17,278 nucleotides of DNA, from assembly GCA_900315105.1 (NCBI GenBank), contig OMXX01000085.1, positions 1-17,278 of the forward strand. The letters run 5' to 3'. Below, piece by piece: positions 1-7,245 of the stretch. The position numbers were made by a program, and so were the translations under genes. Position 1 is the first letter of the stretch. The number at the start of each line of letters is the position of its first letter. The notes beneath the pieces were generated by a model that saw only the letters and a list, made by a program, of their open reading frames with translations, was not told the DNA's origin and did no database searches. The stretch comes from an uncultured Prevotellaceae bacterium (GTDB lineage: Bacteria; Bacteroidota; Bacteroidia; Bacteroidales; Bacteroidaceae).

Positions 1-468
1 ATAACGCCCTGCCTCGTTGAGCAGTTCCTGCGAACAGCCAGGGATGCTCTTCAGATGGATATAGCCGTTGAAACGATGCACCAACCTCAGGTCGCGGGCG
101 ATGGCGGTGAGGCGCTCCATAGTATAGTCTGGGTTGCGCACGACACCGCTGCTCAGGAACAATCCCTCGATATAGTTACGACGGTAAAACTCCATTGTGA
201 TCTCTTCGAGTTCACTGACAGAGAGTGTGGCCCGCTTGATATCGTTCGAACGACGGTTGATGCAGTAGGCACAGTCGTACATGCAGTAGTTGGTCAGCAT
301 CACCTTCAACAATGAGATACAGCGCCCATCGTCGGCAAACGAGTGACAGATGCCTACGCCACCGACGGTAGAGCCTACCATGCCCTGTTTCCCTTTGCGC
401 ACGGTGCCGCTCGACGAGCATGAAACATCATACTTCGCCGACTCCGCCAAAATGCGCAGCTTTTCCAT
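1..468 (-). CDS. Radical SAM protein, putative DNA modification/repair family (3' end outside window)
   Basis: The minus-strand frame is open to the window edge and gives about 156 N-terminal residues starting MEKLRILAESAKYDVSC. It contains CMYDCAYCINRR, a CxxxCxxC cluster (C62, C66, C69) that in radical SAM enzymes binds the 4Fe-4S cluster used to cleave S-adenosylmethionine. The flanking GICHSF, DGRCISLL, RRNYIEGLFLSSGVVR and HRFNGYIHLK segments match the family annotated as putative DNA modification/repair radical SAM protein, usually encoded next to a uracil-DNA-glycosylase-like partner. That partner would lie beyond the left edge. The substrate of this family is not established. An in-frame ATG at 486 exists, but the -7 promoter element ends at 492, leaving almost no leader, so the ATG at 468 is preferred; it also matches the usual family start. 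Confidence 0.85.
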   Translation of the reverse strand, partial: MEKLRILAESAKYDVSCSSSGTVRKGKQGMVGSTVGGVGICHSFADDGRCISLLKVMLTNYCMYDCAYCINRRSNDIKRATLSVSELEEITMEFYRRNYIEGLFLSSGVVRNPDYTMERLTAIARDLRLVHRFNGYIHLKSIPGCSQELLNEAGRY

Positions 469-491
469 CGTCTTCTCCGTTAGCATGGTTG

Positions 492-522
492 CAAAGTTAC
501 GAAAAGTCGAGAGCAGAACAAA
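492..522 (-). promoter_or_regulatory. Bacteroidetes promoter for the radical SAM gene
   Basis: On the minus strand TTTG (519-522) is followed after 19 bases by TAACTTTG (492-499), an exact match to the -33/-7 consensus of the Bacteroidetes primary sigma factor. Transcription should begin near 486, about 18 bases before the chosen start codon. The promoter lies wholly inside the 99-bp direct repeat, so the second copy at the far end of the island also carries it. Confidence 0.75.
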
Positions 523-590
523 AGATTTTAATCTTTTTTATGCCGAGACAGAGTAAGTTCGCCATCTCTGATGGCAAAGTTACGAAAAAA
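492..590. repeat. Left copy of a perfect 99-bp direct repeat
   Basis: This stretch is identical base for base to 14774-14872; homology ends abruptly on both sides (g versus a on the left, g versus c on the right). It contains two copies of CAAAGTTACGAAAA, i.e. TAACTTTG on the minus strand, and an internal stem GCCATC (561-566) pairing with GATGGC (570-575). It brackets the recombinase side of the island. It may be a duplication made on integration, or a dispersed intergenic repeat through which the island was gained or could be lost. Confidence 0.9.
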
Positions 591-884
591 GCTTGTAAAA
601 GCGAAGCGATTTTGGAAGATTAACGCAATTCGGCCTGAAATAAAGGCAAGACGGGGAAGAACGAGGAAGTTCAATTTGGGGCAAAAAGCAAATTAGGGAG
701 GAATGGTGAAGGAGTTAGGTTTCTAATTCGTAACCCAGGAAATGGGGTCTGAAGCGTGTAAAACTTCTTAAAACAACAACGCAAATCGAGGCAGAATGGC
801 GCACCATTCACCATCCTTTCACCGCCCGTTTCTTATTCCGCAAACAGCTACATTTTGCATAGCAATGGATGCCAAAAGAAATAG
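591..884. other. Non-coding left end of the island, possible recombinase-binding region
   Basis: No convincing gene lies in this stretch. It carries the left copy of a 25-base repeat (712-736), a GAATGGTG at 701-708 whose complement CACCATTC recurs at 802-809, a short perfect hairpin GAATGG/CCATTC (794-799 and 804-809), and the clustered motif CACCATTCACC followed by TCCTTTCACC (802-823). Position between the boundary repeat and the recombinase gene, and the density of short repeats, fit arm-type recombinase binding sites. This is an inference from layout. Confidence 0.35.
712..736 (+). repeat. Left copy of 25-base imperfect repeat ending AATTCGTAACCC
   Basis: Matches 14693-14717 in the same orientation at 21 of 25 positions, with the last 12 bases (AATTCGTAACCC) identical. 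In a circular form of the island the two copies would lie on either side of the 99-bp junction, as arm-type sites would. The right copy coincides with the small RNA terminator, so an alternative is that this is the remnant of a second terminator of the same type. Confidence 0.5.
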
Positions 885-892
885 TAGTTTTG
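885..892 (+). promoter_or_regulatory. -7 element TAGTTTTG for the recombinase gene
   Basis: TAGTTTTG fits TAnnTTTG and ends 28 bases before the ATG at 921. No good TTTG is found 19-21 bases upstream, so the promoter is incomplete by consensus and may need an activator. Confidence 0.4.
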
Positions 893-920
893 CAGCCAAA
901 ATTAAAAAAGAGTAAGAAAC

Positions 921-2100
921 ATGAGAAGTACTTTTAACATTCTGTTCTATGTGAACAAGAGTAAAGAAAAGAATGGTGTAGTGCCAGTGATGGGCAGGGT
1001 TACGATAAACGGAACTCAGAGCCAGTTCAGTTGTAAGAAGTCCATCCCGCTTGACATGTGGGACGTGAAGGGCAATTGTGCCAAAGGCCGTAGCAAGGAG
1101 GCATTGCAGATTAACCGCGAACTTGATAATATCAAGGCGCAAATCATCAAGCACTATCAGCACCTGTCAGACCGCGAGGCTTTTGTGACGGCAGAGATGG
1201 TGCGCAATTCCTATCAGGGTTTTGGGAGCGAGTACGAGACATTATTGAGTGCTTTCGACAAGGACATTGCCAATTTGGGCTATGGAGCGTTCGCGGAAGG
1301 ATGTGGCAGAGTTCATTCAGTCGCACTACCGTCGCGCAGACATGTCGATGCTGGAATTGACACCTGAGTTCATCAAGGACTTTGCCGCCTATCTCAGCAC
1401 AGACCGAGTGCTGGCTAACGGTACTATTTGGCAGCGATGCATGTGGCTGAAAGGCGTTGTGTTGAGAGCGCACTACAACGGTAAGATTCCCCGTAACCCG
1501 TTCGCACAGTTCCATATCAGCCCGAATTGCAAGGAAAGGGAATTCCTGACCGAAGAAGAACTGAAGGCTGTCGTAACCCATGAGTTCGAGGATGACAATC
1601 TGGCCTTCGTTCGTGACATTTTTGTATTCGTGTGCTTCACCGCCCTCTCGTTCATCGACGTGAAGAACCTGACGACGGACAACATCGTAGACATCAACGG
1701 TGACAAGTGGATTATCAGCAAGCGTCACAAGACCAACATCCCCTTCCAGGTGAAGCTGATGGACATACCCTTGCAGATTATTGACCGCTACAAACACCTA
1801 CAGGAAGACAAACTGGTGTTCGGCAAGATGAATTACTGGTCGATGTGTAAGAAACTGAAAACGGTGATGACAGCCTGCGGCATTGAGAAAGCCATCTCCT
1901 ACCATTGTGGCCGGCACTCTTTCGCAACCTTGGCGCTTTCAAAGGGAATGCCCATCGAGAGCGTGAGCCGTGTATTGGGACACACCAACATCGTGACCAC
2001 CCAGATTTATGCAAAAATCACAAGTCAGAAACTCGATAATGACCTGACGATGCTTGGTAACAAACTCAATGCATCATTCAAGGGCCTCAAAATGGCATAG
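921..2100 (+). pseudogene. Tyrosine recombinase/integrase, frameshifted
   Basis: Two overlapping frames together make a Bacteroides-type phage integrase. The first (921 to about 1292, about 124 residues) has the N-terminal arm-binding region (MRSTFNILFYVNKSKEKNGV) and the start of the SAM-like core-binding domain. The second resumes at RKDVAEFIQ (codon at 1294) and continues to 2100 with the catalytic domain, including HCGRHSF (H-x-x-R), LGHTNIVTTQIYAKI (the late His and the nucleophilic Tyr). The join needs one extra base near 1293. Residues usual between DKDIAN and the YGAF-like segment also seem missing: the summed length is about 392 residues against roughly 405-410 for relatives as remembered, consistent with a small deletion. 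Probably inactive; a sequencing error is the main alternative. It faces the HTH genes convergently. Confidence 0.8.
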
Positions 2101-2124
2101 AGTACAGTGGGCCAAAACCTCAAA

Positions 2125-2169
2125 GCAGAAAGACGAATGATTAGCGAAGTCTGTCATCCGTCTTTCTGC
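2125..2169. terminator. Hairpin terminator between convergent recombinase and HTH genes
   Basis: GCAGAAAGACG (2125-2135) pairs perfectly with CGTCTTTCTGC (2159-2169). After one mismatch the stem continues with ATGA (2137-2140) pairing with TCAT (2154-2157), leaving a 13-base loop. It sits 25 bases after the recombinase stop and 48 bases from the end of the minus-strand HTH gene, so it can serve both directions, although only weak T-runs follow. Confidence 0.65.
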
Positions 2170-2216
2170 GTTATATTCTCCCTGCACACGAACCAGTAAC
2201 GGCTCTTTCTTTTTCC

Positions 2217-2513
2217 CTATCGTTTATATGCCGGATGATAGCAACTCTCCAGAACCCTTTCCAAATCACTTTCACGATAAAGTACCTTGCCACCTAATAA
2301 CACATAAGGTAATACGCCATCATTTCGGTATTCCTGTAGTGTTCGTCTGCTGACCTTCAGAATCTGCGCCACCTCTCTGTCTGTCAAGTAGCGTTCACCA
2401 TCCAATAATGGACGATAATTGCCTATCACCTTCTTATAGAGGACAAGCAACTCCTTCATATTCTCCAGAGCATTCTTCACTCCAACATTATGCGGCATAA
2501 TCAGTTCATTCAT
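2217..2513 (-). CDS. Helix-turn-helix protein, excisionase/MerR-like (second of pair)
   Basis: 98 residues. The C-terminal half (about 43-89) reads YLTDREVAQILKVSRRTLQ then YRNDGVLPYVLLGGKVLYR, the HTH_17 winged-helix pattern of excisionase-family DNA-binding proteins: a helix-turn-helix recognising DNA, then a wing ending in a conserved aromatic/Arg. The N-terminal 40 residues are a probable helical extension. The ATG at 2513 overlaps the stop of the upstream HTH gene by 4 bases, so the two are co-translated. In Bacteroidales elements such pairs help the recombinase excise the element (Xis2c/Xis2d of CTnDOT is the known model) or regulate its genes; the role here is by analogy. Confidence 0.8.
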   Translation of the reverse strand: MNELIMPHNVGVKNALENMKELLVLYKKVIGNYRPLLDGERYLTDREVAQILKVSRRTLQEYRNDGVLPYVLLGGKVLYRESDLERVLESCYHPAYKR

Positions 2514-2830
2514 AAGTGCTTCGTTTTGAGATTACACATCTTATCATCCTTATCTCTACCAGCCACAGCATACAGAATCCTTTCCACATCCTCAGGCTTA
2601 TAGTACACCTTACGGTTGATTTGAGAATAGGCCAACGTTCCGTTGTCACGAAGCGTTTGTAATGTTCTTGGGCTGATGTTCAGCATTTGGCACACGTCTT
2701 GGTTATCAAGCCAGTTGTCCAACCTTTTGTCATTGCCTCTACTGGCCATCTCTTTCATCTTTGTGACGAAGCTATTGAAACTCGTCAGCAGTTCCTCGTA
2801 GGTACTGCGCTCAATTGATACAACTTCCAT
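2510..2830 (-). CDS. Helix-turn-helix protein, excisionase/MerR-like (first of pair)
   Basis: 106 residues. Residues about 39-88 (DNWLDNQDVCQMLNISPRT continuing LQTLRDNGTLAYSQINRKVY) form the same HTH_17 fold as its downstream neighbour, but the two differ clearly in sequence, so they are an old pair rather than a recent duplication. The N-terminus is helical with repeated acidic and basic residues; the tail (GRDKDDKMCNLKTKHL) is basic. First gene of a two-gene operon transcribed towards the recombinase. Likely role: excision accessory factor or transcriptional regulator of the island; no catalytic residues are expected. Confidence 0.8.
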   Translation of the reverse strand: MEVVSIERSTYEELLTSFNSFVTKMKEMASRGNDKRLDNWLDNQDVCQMLNISPRTLQTLRDNGTLAYSQINRKVYYKPEDVERILYAVAGRDKDDKMCNLKTKHL

Positions 2831-2857
2831 GTCTGTTTAGTTTTTGTAATTTGCGGG

Positions 2858-2865
2858 CAAAGGTA
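2858..2865 (-). promoter_or_regulatory. -7 element TACCTTTG for the HTH operon
   Basis: On the minus strand TACCTTTG matches TAnnTTTG and lies 27 bases before the ATG at 2830. No clear TTTG is present at the -33 position. Confidence 0.5.
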
Positions 2866-2948
2866 TATCATGATTCCCAGATAAGCTCATTCTGAAAATT
2901 CCTTGTTGTGAAATAACACTTCAGGGAAATATAATCCTAATGTCTGCC

Positions 2949-3027
2949 GAGCTTGCTCGTCATAAAGCAAACAAGCATCTTTGTGTGGTAGTCCACAGAA
3001 AAGTGCGTATTAGGCTACACCCTTCTA
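2949..3027. repeat. Left inverted repeat framing the cargo
   Basis: This segment matches the complement of 14475-14558 in four blocks: GAGCTTGCTC (2949-2958, 10/10), GCATCTTTGTGTGG (2975-2988, 13/14), a 23-base perfect block from CAGAAAAG to GGCTAC (2996-3018) and CCTTCTA (3021-3027, 7/7). The 7-base gap between blocks two and three differs in sequence between the ends but both form a hairpin; here TGTGG (2984-2988) pairs with CCACA (2993-2997) around TAGT. Could be transposon ends, recombination sites, or paired structural elements. Confidence 0.8.
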
Positions 3028-3134
3028 TGGAATCTATTTGCAGCATTGCAAACAAAATGTGATAGCAAACAGGTACCATACGAGTGTATCTTTAGAGATT
3101 TGTCAGTAAACAAAGTTAAAAATGATATATATTC

Positions 3135-3166
3135 TTCGCTAATTCCAATAAAAATGCGTAAATTTG
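3135..3166 (+). promoter_or_regulatory. Promoter for the cargo operon
   Basis: TTCG (3135-3138, one base off TTTG) lies 20 bases before TAAATTTG (3159-3166), which fits TAnnTTTG. Transcription should begin about 6 bases later, giving a leader of roughly 16 bases before the ATG at 3189. It is the only good promoter seen ahead of the chain of overlapping genes that starts the cargo. Confidence 0.6.
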
Positions 3167-3188
3167 CCAAATAATTATCTGTTTGTGT

Positions 3189-3572
3189 ATGAAATGGTGC
3201 AGAATATCTACCGGCACCGAATCGGTGCAAGTCGCTACGGACGAGATTGTATATATCCGTGCCGACGACAACTATTCTGACTTAGTACTGACGAATGACA
3301 AGGCAAAGTGCCGTGCCATTGTTCACATTGATCAATTCTATTACATCGGCACCCGCCACAAGGAAACCCTTTGGGATTTTGTTAAAGCCTTTCGCGAATA
3401 CGGCTTCATCGATACCATCTACATTACTGACGGTTCCGGTTATGTATTCTATCAAGATAAGTATGGTATTAGGCATGACATAGACGATTCGGCCGATTAT
3501 CCACATACGAGATGGAAAGGTATGGTTTCTTGGTTGTTATTTAGAAACAAAGATAAATGGCAAAGCAGTTAG
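3189..3572 (+). CDS. Small protein with LytTR-like N-terminal half
   Basis: 127 residues from the first ATG; a TTG two codons upstream is less likely given the promoter position. Residues about 10-35 (SVQVATDEIVYIRADDNYSD then LVLTND) resemble the first strands of a LytTR DNA-binding domain, in which the motif for reading DNA follows a D-I-x-Y-I-x-A-D-x-N-Y-S stretch. The rest (VKAFREYGFIDTIYITDGSG, ending RWKGMVSWLLFRNKDKW) does not follow the LytTR pattern, so this may be a chimera or a separate small family. No signal peptide or membrane segment is visible. Its last 16 bases overlap the LRR gene that follows, so the two are translated together. A regulatory role for the operon is possible but unproven. 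Confidence 0.6.
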   Translation: MKWCRISTGTESVQVATDEIVYIRADDNYSDLVLTNDKAKCRAIVHIDQFYYIGTRHKETLWDFVKAFREYGFIDTIYITDGSGYVFYQDKYGIRHDIDDSADYPHTRWKGMVSWLLFRNKDKWQSS

Positions 3573-6502
3573 ATTATACATTACTTACAAAGGTAACTCA
3601 GCAAGACTTGAACGAAGGGGTTTGGGATGCTGAGCATAAGGGCTTATATAGCAAGGACGGAAAGAGATTCTTGCAATATATGAGACCTAAAAACCTTGAA
3701 CGGGGAGTGCCAGATACATTCCAACTTAAAACTGGAGTGGAGGTGATCTGTGAGAAAGCATTCGCAAAAGGTTTTTTCCCACTTACATCTTTTATTATTC
3801 CCAAAAGTGTTGTTGCTATTGGAGATGAGGCTTTCCAACAGATGCATCTGCCTCAGCATGCCAATTTCACAATCACCAAAGGACTGAAATTCATTGGGTA
3901 CAAAATCTTAGGAAATTATGAAGGAATACTGAATATAATTATTGAAGAGGGAGTTAAGGAAATAGATTTAAGTTATATTCTTGATTGTGCCCCAGCAGTC
4001 ACTCTTTACCTGCCTTCTACATTAGATAGTATTGGTGATAAAGGCTTTGGGGAAGTTGATAATACAGAGCATATTCACTTAGCTGATGGAAACAAACATT
4101 TCTGTATGGACAATGGTATCTTGTATAATTACGACAAGACAAAACTATTAAGATGTCCTGTTACTAAAAGAGGAGAAGTCATAATCCCAGAAGGAGTTAA
4201 AACCATTGGAACCTATGCTTTTCGTCTTAGTGGATATAAATATGCTATCGACGCTGAACCAGAACGCAAACTGTCTGTTGTCCTACCTCAAAGTCTTACA
4301 AAGATCGAGTTAGGAGCATTCAGACATACATGGATTGATTCAATATTCATTCCTACAAACGTTTCTGAGATAGAGGAAGGCGCATTTGAAAATGCCATAC
4401 ATCTTAAAATAGATGTGTCGCCAGAGAATAAGTACTTCGAAGTGTGCAATAATTTGCTTATAGATAAAAGATCAAAGAAAGTGCTGTATGCGATGAGCAA
4501 TAAGGTGAAAATACCAAATGGAATCATGGAAATCGCCGATTACGCATTAGGTCATCTGCAATCAAGAAGAATAGTGATACCTGAAGGTGTAACTCGTATA
4601 GGCAAAGATAATCTCAATCTTAATAAAGCACTGAAAATTAGTCTGCCATCTACCCTGAAGGACATTACAAGGTCTTCGTTTGGGGGATTCTTTGGCGTCC
4701 CCCATACGATAGAGGTTCCCACAGGTATGGGAAAGGAGTTCAAAGAGAAATTATATGACTTTGGCGATTATGATATATCTTCATATATTCAGGAAAAGAA
4801 AGAATCCGTCATTTACGATTCGTCAGATTTGCTAAAAATCAGCGAGGATGGAAAGACCGTGCTTGGTGTGTATGATAATAACATCACTGCAATTGTGATT
4901 CCTTATGGTATAGAGGTTATTGGTGAAAGCGCTTTTCAAAGATGTTCTCTTTTGAGAGAAATCGTAATTCCGCCAACTGTAAGACGTATCGGTAAAGGAG
5001 CATTTTATGGATGTAAATACCTCCACTCTATAAATCTTCCTTCACATCTTAATAAAATCGAAAGTTTGGTTTTTTATGGTTGTCAGTTCTTGGAAAAAAT
5101 AGATATCCCCTCAGGTGTAGAAGAGATTGGGGTTTCTGCTTTCAATGATTGTTCGTCACTTAAAAAGATAGAGTTGCCACATAGTTTGAAGAAGATAGAA
5201 AGTAGTGCTTTTTCTAATTGCTTATCCCTACGCTCAATTAGAATTCCTGGAAGTGTCAAGTCTTTAGACGGCTTTTTATGTTTTTGGAAATGCAAAGGAT
5301 TGAGGAAAATAGAAATAGAAGAAGGTGTAGAAGTCTTGGGTAGTGTTTTTTCTGATTGTACATCTGTAAAGACCATAGTTATTCCAAACAGTCTAAAAAA
5401 AGTTGATGGTTATTCTTTTGAGTGTATGCCAGCATTGAGGAATATTGTATTGGCTAAAGATAATCCCAATTTTGTCTTTATTGATGGAGTACTATATTCA
5501 AAAGACATAAAGCGTATCATCCGTTATATCCCAAAGGGAGAATCCACTTTCGAAGTTCCCAAAAGCGTGAGAACTATAGATAAGATGGCTTTTCGTAATT
5601 GTAGGCATTTGGAAGAGATCATTCTTCATGATAGTATAAGGGAAATTGATTGTTTTGCTTTTGAACATTGTACAAAACTGAAAAAGATTGTACTATCCTC
5701 AAAACTAAAGAAATTAGGGAATAATACTTTTTTCGGTTGCTCATCTCTTTCTGAAGTTGTGATTCCTGATGGCTTGATAGATATTGGGTGGTGGAATTTT
5801 GGGTGGTGTAAATCATTAACTCATCTTCATCTTCCTGGAACACTAAGACACATCAGTACTGGTTGTGCGTCATCTATAAGAAGTTATACAGTAAGTTCAA
5901 ATAATAAGTATCTTACAGCAATAGACGGAATCGTTTATGATAAAAAGGTTACGAAATTGTTAGCAGTACCTAAAGATATTGCTTTGAAAACAATAAAAAT
6001 ACCTCAAACTGTGACAGAGATAGATAGCGTTGCTTTCTCTGATTGCAAAAAGATAAATCATATTGTATTACCAAAAGGATTAAAAAAGATTGGACATAGT
6101 GTTTTCGAAAACTGCATATCACTTCAAAGCATAGAACTGCCTAATGGTATTGAGATGATTCCTGAGCGTGCTTTCTATGGATGCAAAGCACTGAAAACTA
6201 TAAAACTTCCACACAAATTAAGAAGAATTGAAGAAGGAGCATTTTCGCTATGTGACAGTTTGACATCCTTAACAATTCCTCCAAGTGTAAAGAGTTTTGG
6301 AAGCTACCCATTTCCAAAGAGTTTAAAAGAATTACATATAGGCTATAAAGACCCAAAGGAAGCGGAGCTGTTTTGGAGAGATTTGTTTTTTTACCTTCAG
6401 AATCAAGAAGGAACGATTTTGTATGTTCCTAAGGGTACTAGAGAGAATTATATGAAAGACGATGAAATCCTTTTTGATACACTTATAATAGAAGAACAAT
6501 GA
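3557..6502 (+). CDS. BspA-type leucine-rich-repeat protein, no signal peptide (LRR1)
   Basis: 981 residues, built almost wholly of LRR_5 repeats of about 23 residues with the pattern IxIPxxVxxIGxxAFxxCxxL, for example IVIPPTVRRIGKGAFYGCKY. It has a non-repeat N-terminal region (about 1-55), a first repeat block to about residue 415, a capping segment at about 425 (LLKISEDGKTVLGVYDNN), then a second block to about 945 and a C-terminal cap (ILYVPKGTRENYM). Typical DGVLYSKD-type insertions occur inside the array. Most BspA-like proteins are exported adhesins, but the start MAKQLDYTLLTKVTQQD is polar, with no signal peptide and no sorting domain at the end, so it is predicted cytoplasmic. It is overlapped by the preceding gene (16 bases) and by the DUF1810 gene (4 bases). 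Probably a binding or sensing scaffold; ligand unknown. Confidence 0.85.
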   Translation: MAKQLDYTLLTKVTQQDLNEGVWDAEHKGLYSKDGKRFLQYMRPKNLERGVPDTFQLKTGVEVICEKAFAKGFFPLTSFIIPKSVVAIGDEAFQQMHLPQHANFTITKGLKFIGYKILGNYEGILNIIIEEGVKEIDLSYILDCAPAVTLYLPSTLDSIGDKGFGEVDNTEHIHLADGNKHFCMDNGILYNYDKTKLLRCPVTKRGEVIIPEGVKTIGTYAFRLSGYKYAIDAEPERKLSVVLPQSLTKIELGAFRHTWIDSIFIPTNVSEIEEGAFENAIHLKIDVSPENKYFEVCNNLLIDKRSKKVLYAMSNKVKIPNGIMEIADYALGHLQSRRIVIPEGVTRIGKDNLNLNKALKISLPSTLKDITRSSFGGFFGVPHTIEVPTGMGKEFKEKLYDFGDYDISSYIQEKKESVIYDSSDLLKISEDGKTVLGVYDNNITAIVIPYGIEVIGESAFQRCSLLREIVIPPTVRRIGKGAFYGCKYLHSINLPSHLNKIESLVFYGCQFLEKIDIPSGVEEIGVSAFNDCSSLKKIELPHSLKKIESSAFSNCLSLRSIRIPGSVKSLDGFLCFWKCKGLRKIEIEEGVEVLGSVFSDCTSVKTIVIPNSLKKVDGYSFECMPALRNIVLAKDNPNFVFIDGVLYSKDIKRIIRYIPKGESTFEVPKSVRTIDKMAFRNCRHLEEIILHDSIREIDCFAFEHCTKLKKIVLSSKLKKLGNNTFFGCSSLSEVVIPDGLIDIGWWNFGWCKSLTHLHLPGTLRHISTGCASSIRSYTVSSNNKYLTAIDGIVYDKKVTKLLAVPKDIALKTIKIPQTVTEIDSVAFSDCKKINHIVLPKGLKKIGHSVFENCISLQSIELPNGIEMIPERAFYGCKALKTIKLPHKLRRIEEGAFSLCDSLTSLTIPPSVKSFGSYPFPKSLKELHIGYKDPKEAELFWRDLFFYLQNQEGTILYVPKGTRENYMKDDEILFDTLIIEEQ

Positions 6503-6930
6503 TGGAGAATATAGATAATAAACAAACTAAGGCTCGACAGAGGAATCTGCTGCGATTCATTCATGCCCAGGATAGTGGTGGTATCTATGATGGTACTGGC
6601 ACTTATGCCGAGGCTTTGCAGGAGGTGAAAGACGGGCATAAGCATGGACACTGGATCTGGTATATTTTTCCTCAGATGATAGGCTTGGGGAAGTCTGAGA
6701 TTGCCCAGTTCTATGGCATCAATGGACGTGAAGAAGCCAAGGCTTACATCGAACATCCCGTACTTCGTGAACGTCTTGTGGAGATATGCGAAGCTGTTTT
6801 GAATAGCAAAACGTCAGTTTATGATTTATTCGGGCAGGATACAATCAAGGTTAGGGCGTGCATTCTGTTGTTCGCATCAGTCTGTGACATTCCCGTATTT
6901 AAGCAAATAAAGAGCAGATACCGTTGGTAA
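6499..6930 (+). CDS. DUF1810 family protein
   Basis: 143 residues. The segment LLRFIHAQDSGGIYDGTGTY, then EALQEVKDGHKHGHWIWYIF, PQMIGLGKSEIAQFYGI and YIEHPVLRERLVEIC is the DUF1810 signature; many members carry the misleading name calpastatin. The family is a small soluble single-domain protein without an established activity. Compared with relatives as remembered, this one has about 18 extra residues at the N-terminus and stops soon after VFKQIKSRYRW, without the usual FGG-type tail, so the C-terminus may be clipped. Its ATG overlaps the LRR1 stop (ATGA), tying it to the same operon. Base composition is visibly GC-richer than the LRR genes on either side. Confidence 0.85.
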   Translation: MMENIDNKQTKARQRNLLRFIHAQDSGGIYDGTGTYAEALQEVKDGHKHGHWIWYIFPQMIGLGKSEIAQFYGINGREEAKAYIEHPVLRERLVEICEAVLNSKTSVYDLFGQDTIKVRACILLFASVCDIPVFKQIKSRYRW

Positions 6931-6958
6931 TAAGTATACGAAATGGGTCTATATAATA

Positions 6959-7212
6959 TTTCGCGAGAACATCGATTCTCTGGTGTTCGTGCTGACGGGA
7001 ATGCGTGGCATCGACTTCAGCATGGCCTTTCAGGTAAAGATGGCCGACGAGTTGCCTCGCTACGCAGACTTCGGTATGGCCGTCCAAGCGTGCCAGCTTC
7101 GGCTCCGCCAATAATCTTCTATCTGACTTATAAGCGTGAGTTCGGTATCGCCCCTAGTGAGCGTTTCCAGAAGATTCGCAAGAAAGGGGATGTGTGGAGG
7201 TTCTTGTTATAA
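6959..7212 (+). pseudogene. AraC-family regulator C-terminal relic with two frameshifts
   Basis: Three frames must be joined to read an AraC-type helix-turn-helix: MADELPRYADFGMAVQA, then after one extra base (7091) ASFGSANN, then after one extra base (7116) FYLTYKREFGIAPSERFQKI. The last two match the second HTH of AraC proteins (F-G-S-x-x-x-F-x-x-x-Y/F-K-R-E-F-G-x-x-P-S-E). The upstream part is only weakly recognisable. No intact start, ligand-binding domain or single reading frame exists, so this is debris left between the DUF1810 and second LRR genes. Its higher GC content agrees with a different origin. A single 89-residue frame from 6943 covers part of it and should not be taken as a real protein. 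Confidence 0.55.
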
Positions 7213-7245
7213 TCAAATTGAAATAACGATTTATATTATAAGAGT

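Noticed and set aside
55..315. Plus-strand frame of 86 residues at the left edge
   Set aside because: It is the antisense of the radical SAM gene, whose cysteine motif and family segments are unmistakable on the minus strand.
1147..1797. 216-residue minus-strand open frame
   Set aside because: It lies opposite the tyrosine recombinase, whose motifs are clear; the translation has no recognisable family pattern.
3015..3230. 71-residue minus-strand frame, with a TAACTTTG-like -7 element at 3111-3118
   Set aside because: The frame begins to the right of that element, which therefore cannot drive it; no -33 box is present, and the frame overlaps the inverted repeat and the cargo promoter.
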